In this document: one piece after another, positions 1-5,884 of the stretch
Layout of the letters: every line of letters starts with the position of its first letter
How positions within the stretch are numbered: the stretch's first letter is position 1
Assembly: GCA_029263555.1 (NCBI GenBank)
Contig: JAJUFW010000168.1
Span: 1-6,714, forward strand
Origin: Alphaproteobacteria bacterium
GTDB taxonomy: Bacteria; Pseudomonadota; Alphaproteobacteria; DSM-16000; Inquilinaceae
Direction: 5' to 3'
DNA: 6,714 nucleotides
The notes under the pieces: generated by a model
Database searches by the model: none
What the model was told of the DNA's origin: nothing
The model's input: the letters and a program-made list of their open reading frames with translations, nothing else
Position numbers and translations under genes: made by a program

Positions 1-1377
1 ACGCTCCTGCCGGAAGCGCTGGAGGCTTGGCCGGTCAGGCTGGTGGAGCGGAGACTGCCGCGCCACATGCAGATCCTCTACGAGATCAATGCCCGCTTCC
101 TTCCGGACGCGCGCCGGTCCGGCGCCGACAATCAGCGCCTCGCCGCCCTTTCACTGATCGACGAGAGCGGCGACCGCCGGGTCCGGATGGGCAATCTCGC
201 CTTTCTGGGAAGCCAGCGGGTGAACGGCGTCTCGGCGCTCCACACGGAGCTCATGAAGGAGACGGTGTTCCGCGAAATGCACCGGGAGTTTCCTGACCGG
301 ATCACGAACAAAACGAACGGCATCACGCCGCGCCGGTGGCTGCACCAGTGCAACCCCGGCCTGTCGCGGCTGGTCACAGAGAGGATCGGGGAAGGCTGGA
401 TCGACGATCTGGAACGTCTGTCCGAGCTGAACGACCATGTCGAGGACGCCGCCTTCCGGTCGGCCTTCGCCGACGTCAAGCGTCAGAACAAGCGGGCGCT
501 TGCCCAGGTGATCGAGGAACGGACCGGGGTCAGGGTCGATCCGGGCGCCTTGTTCGACGTCCAGATCAAGCGGATCCACGAATACAAGCGTCAGCTCCTG
601 AACCTGCTGCATACGGTCGCACTTTACAACCAGATGCGCGACAACCCGATGGCGGACTGGGTTCCCCGGGTCAAGATCTTCGGCGGCAAGGCCGCGTCCA
701 GCTACGCCATGGCCAAACTGATCATCAAGCTGGGCAACGACATCGCGCGGGTGGTCAACCATGACCCCGCGGTCCGCGATCTCCTGAAGGTCGTCTTCCT
801 GCCGAACTACAACGTCACCCTTGCCGAGAAGATCATCCCCGCCGCCGATCTGTCCGAGCAGATCTCGACGGCGGGCAAGGAGGCGTCGGGAACCGGGAAC
901 ATGAAGTTCGCGCTGAACGGGGCGCTGACGATCGGCACCCTCGACGGCGCCAATGTCGAGATCAAGGAGCGCGTCGGCGACGACAATATCTTCATCTTCG
1001 GCCTGACCGCGGACGAGATCGCGGGCATGAGGGCGAACGGCTTCGATCCGCGCGACGTCATCGATTCCGACCCGATCCTGAAGCGGGTCCTGGAGATGAT
1101 CGGGTCGGGGGTCTTCTCTCCCGACGATCCCGGCCGGTTCCGGCCGATCGTCGACAGTCTCTACGGATACGACACCTATTTCGTGACGGCCGATTTCGCC
1201 GCCTATGCCGAGGCGCATCAGAAGGTCGCCCGCGGCTATGTCGACCACCCGTCCTGGGTGCGGAAGGCGGTCCTGAACACGGCCAATGTCGGCTGGTTCT
1301 CGTCCGACCGCACGGTTCGCGAATACGCGGAGGAGATCTGGAACGCGATGCCTCCCGTCGCGGCAGCGGCGGAGTAG
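1..1377 (+). CDS. glgP: Glycogen/alpha-glucan phosphorylase, C-terminal part (5' end outside window)
   Basis: Cytosolic enzyme that releases glucose-1-phosphate from the non-reducing ends of glycogen or other alpha-1,4-glucans using inorganic phosphate and PLP (GT35 family). The frame is open from base 1, reading TLLPEALEAWPV, which in rabbit phosphorylase directly follows active-site His377. About 375-380 N-terminal residues are therefore missing and 458 are present, fitting a usual length of 810-840. Visible signatures are SALHTELMKETVF, TNGITPRRW, the phosphate-binding KRIHEYKRQLLN segment (window residues 190-201) and GTGNMKFALNGAL. The lysine of MKF (codon 904-906) corresponds to the Schiff-base Lys680. 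The internal ATG at 43 is not a start, since homology continues upstream of it. The stop TAG lies 33 bp from the end of the convergent lipoprotein gene, and no strong terminator is visible between them. Nothing links it functionally to the pyrimidine genes further right. Confidence 0.97.
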   Translation, partial: TLLPEALEAWPVRLVERRLPRHMQILYEINARFLPDARRSGADNQRLAALSLIDESGDRRVRMGNLAFLGSQRVNGVSALHTELMKETVFREMHREFPDRITNKTNGITPRRWLHQCNPGLSRLVTERIGEGWIDDLERLSELNDHVEDAAFRSAFADVKRQNKRALAQVIEERTGVRVDPGALFDVQIKRIHEYKRQLLNLLHTVALYNQMRDNPMADWVPRVKIFGGKAASSYAMAKLIIKLGNDIARVVNHDPAVRDLLKVVFLPNYNVTLAEKIIPAADLSEQISTAGKEASGTGNMKFALNGALTIGTLDGANVEIKERVGDDNIFIFGLTADEIAGMRANGFDPRDVIDSDPILKRVLEMIGSGVFSPDDPGRFRPIVDSLYGYDTYFVTADFAAYAEAHQKVARGYVDHPSWVRKAVLNTANVGWFSSDRTVREYAEEIWNAMPPVAAAAE

Positions 1378-1410
1378 AGCGGCGCCTGCGGACGCGGGCG
1401 GCGCGGACGA

Positions 1411-2043
1411 TCAGTTCCCGTTGCCGGCGCTGGACGCGAGGGCGCCGATATAGCCAGCAAGCCCGCCCACGCTCAGAATGACCGCAGGGATATCCTGCGC
1501 CCGGGCGTTGATGATCCGGCTGGGGGGCTGGTACTCGCCCCGGGACGCGTACTGCCAGTCGTAGAAGCTGGCGAGGTTGTCGGCATAGGCAAGCTGGACC
1601 GGATTGGCGCCCGGCACGGCGCGTTGTTCGGCGATCCAGGTCTGGAGCGCCCGGTTCACCTCGCGCTGAACGTAGAACTCCTCGCTGGAATAGAGCGTCA
1701 CCCGGCCGACCATGAATTGCGCGGCCGCCCGCTCCTCCGCCAGGCCCCGGGCCGCGGCCAGGTCCCGCAGCCCGGTCCAGGCATCGACATTGTCCGGCCA
1801 GGCAAGTCCGGCCTGCCGGTAGAGCTCGATCGCTTCGTCCGTGCGCCCGGCCGCCTCCGCCGCCCGCGCCTCGGCCAGAAGGCTGTCGGACCGGTTCCGG
1901 TCGAAACCGGCCGTCGCGGCATCGGCTGCCTCCGCCGAAGCCGAATCGCCGGCCGGCGCCGCGGTCGAAGTCTCGACCGGCGTCCCGGCGCAGGCGGCAA
2001 GGGCGAGGAGGCAGGCGGCAAGGGCAGACAGGGTGCGGTTCAT
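1411..2043 (-). CDS. Putative TPR-like lipoprotein of unknown function
   Basis: I do not recognise this 210-residue protein as a named family. The N-terminus is a lipoprotein signal: MNRT, a hydrophobic stretch, then the lipobox LAAC with Cys18 as the probable lipidated residue. LAAC also occurs at residues 8-11, but Cys18 gives the better hydrophobic length. Residues 20-46 are a low-complexity Ala/Ser/Thr/Glu linker. Residues 52-115 are helical, with a tetratricopeptide-like unit (AEAAGRTDEAIELYRQAGLAWP) and a weaker second one. The rest is rich in aromatic and polar residues. Residues 185-205 (IPAVILSVGGLAGYIGALAS) form a second hydrophobic segment close to the C-terminus, unusual for a simple periplasmic lipoprotein. 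The predicted location is the periplasmic side of a membrane, probably the outer one. The only ATG that keeps the signal peptide is at 2043, and no strong ribosome binding site precedes it. The gene is convergent with glgP and downstream of, but 93 bp apart from, the regulator on the same strand. The coding call is firm and the function is unknown. Confidence 0.8.
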   Translation of the reverse strand: MNRTLSALAACLLALAACAGTPVETSTAAPAGDSASAEAADAATAGFDRNRSDSLLAEARAAEAAGRTDEAIELYRQAGLAWPDNVDAWTGLRDLAAARGLAEERAAAQFMVGRVTLYSSEEFYVQREVNRALQTWIAEQRAVPGANPVQLAYADNLASFYDWQYASRGEYQPPSRIINARAQDIPAVILSVGGLAGYIGALASSAGNGN

Positions 2044-2096
2044 CGAACGGCGTTCCAGGGGCGGGGCTACGTCACGTCAGCATAGCCGGTGACCGC

Positions 2097-2133
2097 CGTC
2101 CGGGCCACAGCGCTCATCCGGTTTTCCCGGACG
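2097..2133 (-). terminator. Inverted repeat just downstream of the RutR-like gene, possible terminator
   Basis: CGTCCGGG (2097-2104) and CCCGGACG (2126-2133) form a perfect 8-bp inverted repeat around a 21-nt loop. It begins 3 bp beyond the regulator's stop codon (2137-2139) in the minus-strand direction of transcription. Inside it a smaller CCGG-TTTTC-CCGG hairpin is possible. No U-tract follows on the minus strand, so it is not a canonical intrinsic terminator. It may stabilise the 3' end, assist Rho-dependent termination, or have no role. Its place between two same-strand genes suggests that the lipoprotein is a separate transcription unit. Confidence 0.35.
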
Positions 2134-2136
2134 CCG

Positions 2137-2880
2137 CTACCGCCCGTCCGGCACCGTGTGCGGCACCTCCAGCCCGCAGCCGCGAAGCATGAGCCGCAGG
2201 ATCTGGTCGGTCGCGTGGTCGAAATCGGATTCGGTCAGTCTGTCCCGGGCCAGGACGGCGCGGACCTGGACCTCGAAATCGGCATAGGTTTGGGTTGTGG
2301 CCCAGAGGGTGAAGAACAGATGGACCGGGTCGACCGGCGCCATCCGGCCCTCGGCCACCCAGCCGTCGATGACGGCCGCCTTCTCGGCGACGATCTGGCG
2401 AAGCTTTCCGGACAGATAGCCTTCGATCTGCTGGGCGCCGTGAATGACTTCGTTGGCGAACACCTTGGAGGCGAGCGGGCGGGTGCGCGACCACCTCATC
2501 TTGTCGGTGATGTAGGCTGCGATCGCCTCCGCCGGATCGCGATCCGGGGTGATATGGTCGAAGGCATCCACCCACATGTCGAGAATCCGGCCGAGTAGCG
2601 TGCGGTACAGCAGCTCCTTCGTCCCGAAATAGTAGTGCAGGTTGGCCTTCGGCAGGCCGGCGCGCTCGGCGATCGCCTGCATCGAGGCCCCGGTGAAGCC
2701 GGCCTCGGCAAAGACGGCCTCTGCCGCCTCGAGGATGCGGGCCTCGTTCGCCTGCCGCGTGCGGCCCCCGGCCGGCCTGGCCGGGGTGTCGAGCGAGGGC
2801 TTGAGCGCCGGGCCGGCGGATCTTGCGGAAAATTTCATCATTAGCTGCTTGTGAGATGGGCTGTTTCTATCGAGAGTCAT
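2137..2880 (-). CDS. rutR: RutR-type TetR-family pyrimidine-responsive transcriptional regulator
   Basis: A 247-residue DNA-binding protein. The N-terminal TetR helix-turn-helix spans residues 44-92 (ILEAAEAVFAEAGF, then AIAERAGLPKANLHYYFGTKELLY). The C-terminal ligand and dimerisation domain is RutR-like: RILDMW, VIDGWVAEGRMAPVDPVHLFF and LWATTQTYADFEVQV closely parallel E. coli RutR, which binds uracil or thymine and releases DNA. A gapless alignment places E. coli Trp77, Trp167 and Gln171 at Trp103, Trp193 and Gln197, but Lys95 becomes Ala121. I chose ATG 2880, preceded by a weak GAAG; ATGs at 2841 and 2838 are alternatives. A longer frame from TTG 2904 would start inside the operator and is unlikely. 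The first ~40 residues form an extension that E. coli RutR largely lacks. The gene is divergent from preT-preA with a RutR box between them, so it probably represses that operon and itself, with pyrimidine as inducer. Confidence 0.92.
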   Translation of the reverse strand: MTLDRNSPSHKQLMMKFSARSAGPALKPSLDTPARPAGGRTRQANEARILEAAEAVFAEAGFTGASMQAIAERAGLPKANLHYYFGTKELLYRTLLGRILDMWVDAFDHITPDRDPAEAIAAYITDKMRWSRTRPLASKVFANEVIHGAQQIEGYLSGKLRQIVAEKAAVIDGWVAEGRMAPVDPVHLFFTLWATTQTYADFEVQVRAVLARDRLTESDFDHATDQILRLMLRGCGLEVPHTVPDGR

Positions 2881-3025
2881 TATCTTCAAAAAAATTTTGA
2901 CCAATCGGTCAGGATATAGCTAGCCTTCTCTCAAGGCGCCCTCGATGCGGCGGCACGACAGCGGCCCCGCAGGATAAGGAGAAGGGGCTGCCGCTGGAAA
3001 GCTCCGGAACAGGACAGGGCAGGTC
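2881..3025. promoter_or_regulatory. Divergent promoter region between the RutR-type regulator and preT
   Basis: This 145-bp spacer separates two divergent genes. Its left end is an A/T-rich island (2883-2899) that stands out in the GC-rich surroundings, followed by the RutR-box dyad. On the plus strand, TTGACC (2897-2902) is 18 bp from TAGCCT (2921-2926), a possible but weak sigma-70 -35/-10 pair in which the operator would cover the -35. On the minus strand GATAAT (2884-2879) resembles a -10, but no well-spaced -35 is present. If it were used, translation of the regulator would have to start at 2841. The remaining ~110 bp form a long preT leader containing AAGGAG at 2976-2981 and the closer AGGACAGG (3011-3018), which is the likely preT ribosome binding site. 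Promoter placement is inference. Confidence 0.6.
2897..2912. promoter_or_regulatory. RutR-box operator (TTGACCAATCGGTCAG)
   Basis: The 16-bp dyad has half-sites TGACC (2898-2902) and GGTCA (2907-2911) around a 4-bp centre. Compared with the E. coli RutR consensus TTGACCA-NN-TGGTCAA it matches 12 of 14 fixed positions, the left half-site being perfect. It lies 16 bp upstream of the chosen regulator start and 113 bp upstream of preT. That is a position from which one dimer could govern both directions. The presence of a RutR-like gene next to it makes the assignment strong, although binding has not been shown here. Confidence 0.85.
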
Positions 3026-3039
3026 ATGACGTCAGGACC
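3022..3039 (+). repeat. 18-bp near-perfect palindrome across the preT start codon
   Basis: GGTCATGAC / GTCAGGACC form a dyad in which 8 of 9 positions pair, with an 8-bp perfect core TGACGTCA (3027-3034). It spans the ATG at 3026-3028. In mRNA it could fold as GGUC/GACC plus UG/CA around ACGU, with the A of AUG in a mismatch. It could act as a second protein site or a translational hairpin, or it could be chance. Confidence 0.4.
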
Positions 3040-4405
3040 CGACATCAGGACGGGGCGTCTCAGCCCCCAGGCGCTTTCGACAGGCTTCGGCGACGCCCAT
3101 CCGCCGCTCGACCACCGCCAGGCGGTGATCGAGGCGAGCCGGTGCTACTTCTGCTACGACGCGCCCTGCGTCGAAGCCTGCCCGACCAGCATCGACATTC
3201 CGTCCTTCATCCGGTCGATCGCCACCGGGAACCTGGCCGGGGCCGCGACCACCATCCTGGAATCGAACATCATGGGCGGCATGTGCGGTCGCGTATGCCC
3301 GGTCGAGGAGCTGTGCGAGGAGGCATGCGTCCGCAATGCCCAGGAGGCGAAACCGGTCCGGATCGGGCTGCTGCAGCGTCATGCCACCGACTGGCTGGTC
3401 GGCGCGGGCATTCAGCCCTTCGTCCGCGCGGCACCGACCGGACGGCGGGTGGCGGTGGTCGGCGCAGGCCCCGCCGGGCTGTCCTGCGCCCATAGGCTGG
3501 CGGTTCTGGGCCATGATGTCGTCGTCTTCGAGGCCCGCGAGAAGCCGGGTGGTCTCAACGAATACGGTATCGCCGCCTACAAGACGCCGGAGGATTTCGC
3601 CCAGAAGGAGGTCGATTTCATTCTCTCGGTCGGCGGGATCGAGCTGCGCTGCGGCCAGGCGCTGGGGCGCGACGTTACCTTGAGCGACCTCAGGCGCTCG
3701 TTCGACGCGGTGTTCCTGGGAATCGGCCACAACGCCGTGCGGGCACTCGGCGCCGAGGGCGAGGAGATGGACGGCGTCATGAATGCCGTCGACTACATCG
3801 CCGGGCTGCGGCAGGCCCGCGACAAGGCCGTCTTGCCAGTCGGCCGGCGGGTCGTCGTGATCGGCGGCGGCAACACGGCGATCGACATAGCGACGCAGAT
3901 CAGGCGGTTGGGGGCAGAAGACGTCACCATCGTCTATCGGCGCGGCCCCGAACACATGTCGGCAACCTGGAAGGAGCAGGAGTGGGCGCAGACCAACGGC
4001 GTCCGCATCAAGCACTGGGCGCAGCCGCGCCGCCTGGTCGGCTGGCCCGCCAACGGGGCGAAGCCGCATGTGAAGGAGGTCGTGTTCGAATACACGCAGC
4101 TCGATGACCGGGGCAGGCTCACGGGCACCGGGGACACCTTCGCCCTTCCGGCCGACCAGGTCTTCAAGGCGATCGGCCAGTATTTCGTGCCCTCGGCCCT
4201 CCATGACGGCGTTGCCGCCGAACCGCTCGAGCTGGCCGGAGACCGCATCGCGATCAACGCGGATCGGGAGACGTCGTTGCCCGGCGTCTTCGCAGGCGGC
4301 GACTGCGTCCCGGGCGTCGACCTGACGGTATCGGCGGTGGCGGACGGCAGGATCGCGGCCGAGGCGATCGACCGCCGGTTGAGGGCAGACATCCTTCGGG
4401 ACTAG
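3026..4405 (+). CDS. preT: NAD-dependent dihydropyrimidine dehydrogenase subunit PreT (FAD/Fe-S)
   Basis: Electron-input subunit of the cytosolic PreTA complex, which reduces uracil and thymine to 5,6-dihydro forms with NAD(P)H. The N-terminal Fe-S domain has Cys40, 43, 48 and 52 (CYFCYDAPCVEACP) and Cys87, 91, 97 and 101. Their spacing mirrors the DPD N-terminal clusters, and Gln117 falls at the position of Gln156, the unusual non-cysteine ligand of pig DPD. The FAD Rossmann motif is VAVVGAGPAGLSCAHRL (residues 142-158). The nucleotide-binding motif is VVVIGGGNTAIDIA (276-289), followed by IVYRRG. The C-terminal FAD motif is VFAGGDCVPGVDLT (421-434). The layout resembles the glutamate synthase small subunit, but the fused context with preA 98 bp downstream settles the role. 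At 459 residues it is somewhat longer than E. coli PreT. ATG 3026 is the only suitable start, with AGGACAGG 7 bp upstream. Regulation by the RutR-like protein is likely. Confidence 0.96.
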   Translation: MTSGPDIRTGRLSPQALSTGFGDAHPPLDHRQAVIEASRCYFCYDAPCVEACPTSIDIPSFIRSIATGNLAGAATTILESNIMGGMCGRVCPVEELCEEACVRNAQEAKPVRIGLLQRHATDWLVGAGIQPFVRAAPTGRRVAVVGAGPAGLSCAHRLAVLGHDVVVFEAREKPGGLNEYGIAAYKTPEDFAQKEVDFILSVGGIELRCGQALGRDVTLSDLRRSFDAVFLGIGHNAVRALGAEGEEMDGVMNAVDYIAGLRQARDKAVLPVGRRVVVIGGGNTAIDIATQIRRLGAEDVTIVYRRGPEHMSATWKEQEWAQTNGVRIKHWAQPRRLVGWPANGAKPHVKEVVFEYTQLDDRGRLTGTGDTFALPADQVFKAIGQYFVPSALHDGVAAEPLELAGDRIAINADRETSLPGVFAGGDCVPGVDLTVSAVADGRIAAEAIDRRLRADILRD

Positions 4406-4428
4406 GGCGGCGAACCGGCCCCGCCGCC
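4406..4428 (+). repeat. GC-rich hairpin immediately after the preT stop codon
   Basis: GGCGGCG (4406-4412) and CGCCGCC (4422-4428) form a perfect 7-bp stem with a 9-nt loop, starting at the base after the preT TAG. There is no following U-tract, so it is not a typical intrinsic terminator. It may protect the 3' end of a processed preT message or attenuate read-through into preA. Confidence 0.45.
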
Positions 4429-4461
4429 GACGATGGCCATCGCATATTCCGGCCGCGCCAT

Positions 4462-4477
4462 GGACCGGCTTCGGTCC
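4462..4477 (+). repeat. Second hairpin in the preT-preA spacer
   Basis: GGACCG (4462-4467), loop GCTT, CGGTCC (4472-4477) form a perfect 6-bp stem with a tetraloop. It lies 14 bp before the preA ribosome binding site AGGGAG (4492-4497), so it does not mask that site. Together with the hairpin at 4406-4428 it gives this 98-bp spacer two structured elements. Confidence 0.45.
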
Positions 4478-4503
4478 GGGCCCCGTCGAACAGGGAGAGA
4501 TCC

Positions 4504-5784
4504 ATGGCTGATCTGACCAACGACTTTCTCGGGATCAAGTCGCCCAATCCGTTCTGGCTGGCCTCCGCCCCGCCGACCGACAAGCAGTACAACGTGGAGC
4601 GGGCGTTCCGTGCCGGCTGGGGGGGCGTCGTGTGGAAGACGCTGGGCGAGGATCCGCCGGTCGTGAACGTCTCCAGCCGGTACGGCGCCGTGACCTACAA
4701 CGGGACCCGGGTCGCCGGCTTCAGCAACATCGAGTTGATCACCGACCGCCCGCTCGAGGTGAATCTCCGGGAAATCAAGGAGGTCAAGCGCGCCTGGCCC
4801 GACCGGGCACTGGTCGTGAGCCTGATGGTTCCCTGCAACGAGGAGAGCTGGAAGGCGATCCTGAAGCGGGTGGAGGGGACCGAGGCGGACGGGATCGAGC
4901 TGAATTTCGGTTGTCCGCACGGGATGTCCGAGCGGGGCATGGGATCGGCCGTCGGCCAGGTGCCGGAATATGTGGAAATGGTCACCCGATGGTGCAAGCA
5001 GCACAGCCGGATGCCCGTCATCGTGAAGCTGACGCCGAACATCACCAATATCCTGGGGCCTGCACGGGCCGCCAGGCGCGGCGGCGCCGACGCCGTGTCG
5101 CTGATCAACACGGTCCAGTCGATCGTCGGGGTCGATCTGGATCTGATGGCGCCGCTGCCCACGGTCGACGGCAAGGGCACCCATGGCGGCTATTGCGGAC
5201 CGGCGGTGAAGCCGATCGCGCTCCGCATGGTGGCGGAAATCGCCCGGGACCCGGAATGCCGCGGGATGGCGATCTCCGGGATCGGGGGCGTCTCCACCTG
5301 GCGGGACGCGGCGGAGTTCGTCTCCATGGGCGCCGGCAACGTCCAGGTCTGCACGGCGGCCATGACCCACGGCTTCAAGATCGTGGAGGACATGATCTCC
5401 GGCCTCGCCAACTGGATGGACGGCAAGGGGTATCGCCGGACCGACGATTTCCTGGGCGCGGCGGTCCCGAACTTCGTCGACTGGCAGCACCTGAACCTCA
5501 ACTACAAGGTGATCGCCCATATCGACCAAGACCTCTGCATCCGTTGCGGCAAGTGCCATATCGCCTGTGAGGACACCTCTCACCAGTCGATCGCCGCCTT
5601 GCGCGACGAGAATCACCGGCGCCGCTACGAGGTGATCGAAAGCGAGTGCGTCGGCTGCAATCTCTGCATGCATGTGTGTCCGGTCGACGGCTGCATCACC
5701 ATGCGGCCCGTGGATACGGGCCTTCCATACGCGGACTGGACCTCCCATCCGAACAATCCGATGCGCCGGCAGGCGGCGGAATAG
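4504..5784 (+). CDS. preA: NAD-dependent dihydropyrimidine dehydrogenase subunit PreA (FMN, catalytic)
   Basis: Catalytic subunit that reduces uracil or thymine at FMN using electrons passed on from PreT. The protein has 426 residues: a dihydroorotate-dehydrogenase-like TIM barrel (about 1-320) and a C-terminal two-cluster ferredoxin domain. The catalytic loop is NFGCPHGMSERGMG with Cys137 matching pig DPD Cys671; Gly136 stands where DPD has Ser670. Asn75, Asn134, Asn202 and Thr203 match the substrate ligands Asn609, Asn668, Asn736 and Thr737, and Lys45 (WKTLG) and Lys175 (VKLTPN) match the FMN-contact lysines. The ferredoxin clusters are Cys345, 348, 351 and 355, and Cys382, 385, 388 and 392 (CVGCNLCMHVCP). 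Start ATG 4504 follows AGGGAG at 6 bp. The length is near that of E. coli PreA. Co-transcription with preT is likely despite the 98-bp spacer. The cysteine and proper substrate residues argue against a plain dihydroorotate dehydrogenase. Confidence 0.97.
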   Translation: MADLTNDFLGIKSPNPFWLASAPPTDKQYNVERAFRAGWGGVVWKTLGEDPPVVNVSSRYGAVTYNGTRVAGFSNIELITDRPLEVNLREIKEVKRAWPDRALVVSLMVPCNEESWKAILKRVEGTEADGIELNFGCPHGMSERGMGSAVGQVPEYVEMVTRWCKQHSRMPVIVKLTPNITNILGPARAARRGGADAVSLINTVQSIVGVDLDLMAPLPTVDGKGTHGGYCGPAVKPIALRMVAEIARDPECRGMAISGIGGVSTWRDAAEFVSMGAGNVQVCTAAMTHGFKIVEDMISGLANWMDGKGYRRTDDFLGAAVPNFVDWQHLNLNYKVIAHIDQDLCIRCGKCHIACEDTSHQSIAALRDENHRRRYEVIESECVGCNLCMHVCPVDGCITMRPVDTGLPYADWTSHPNNPMRRQAAE

Positions 5785-5802
5785 GCGGTGGTCGCCTGCC
5801 GT

Positions 5803-5821
5803 CGCGGCGGAACGTGCCGCG
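5803..5821 (+). repeat. Hairpin shortly after the preA stop codon
   Basis: CGCGGC (5803-5808) and GCCGCG (5816-5821) form a perfect 6-bp stem with a 7-nt loop, 18 bp past the preA TAG. There is no U-tract. It could mark partial termination or an RNA 3' end between preA and the next gene, which appears to have its own promoter. A chance repeat in GC-rich DNA is also possible. Confidence 0.3.
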
Positions 5822-5884
5822 GGGATGGGCGGCCGCGAGGCGGGAGACCGGCGGGAAGCCCCGGTAGCCCGGGAGGAAACGGTC

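Noticed and set aside
43..45. ATG at 43 as the start of a 444-residue phosphorylase
   Set aside because: The same frame upstream encodes the conserved LPEALE segment, so the gene simply enters from outside the window.
151..1248. Minus-strand open frame of 365 codons opposite glgP
   Set aside because: Shadow of glycogen phosphorylase, caused by few stop codons in GC-rich DNA.
1378..1410. Bidirectional terminator between glgP and the lipoprotein gene
   Set aside because: Only short or bulged stems (GCGCC/GGCGC with a 13-nt loop) and no T-tracts on either side; not enough to call.
2065..2087. GGCTA/TAGCC inverted repeat upstream of the lipoprotein gene as an operator or promoter element
   Set aside because: Only 5 bp with a 13-nt gap, and the nearby TATGCT lacks a suitable -35; expected by chance.
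2089..2598. Plus-strand open frame opposite the regulator
   Set aside because: Antisense to the well-matched RutR-type gene; no motif or ribosome binding site.
2881..2904. TTG at 2904 as the start of the regulator
   Set aside because: It would place the first codon inside the RutR-box dyad, and no ribosome binding site precedes it.
3032..4204. Minus-strand open frame of 390 codons opposite preT
   Set aside because: It lies wholly within preT, whose Fe-S, FAD and nucleotide motifs are unmistakable; the translation has no family resemblance.
4433..4516. Small frame MAIAYSGRAMDRL... between preT and preA
   Set aside because: It overlaps a hairpin and the preA start, has no convincing ribosome binding site and no recognisable features.
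5859..5873. CCCGG/CCGGG hairpin upstream of the sigma-54 site as an enhancer (NtrC) site
   Set aside because: It does not resemble the NtrC TGCACC-N5-GGTGCA pattern, and short C/G inverted repeats are common here.
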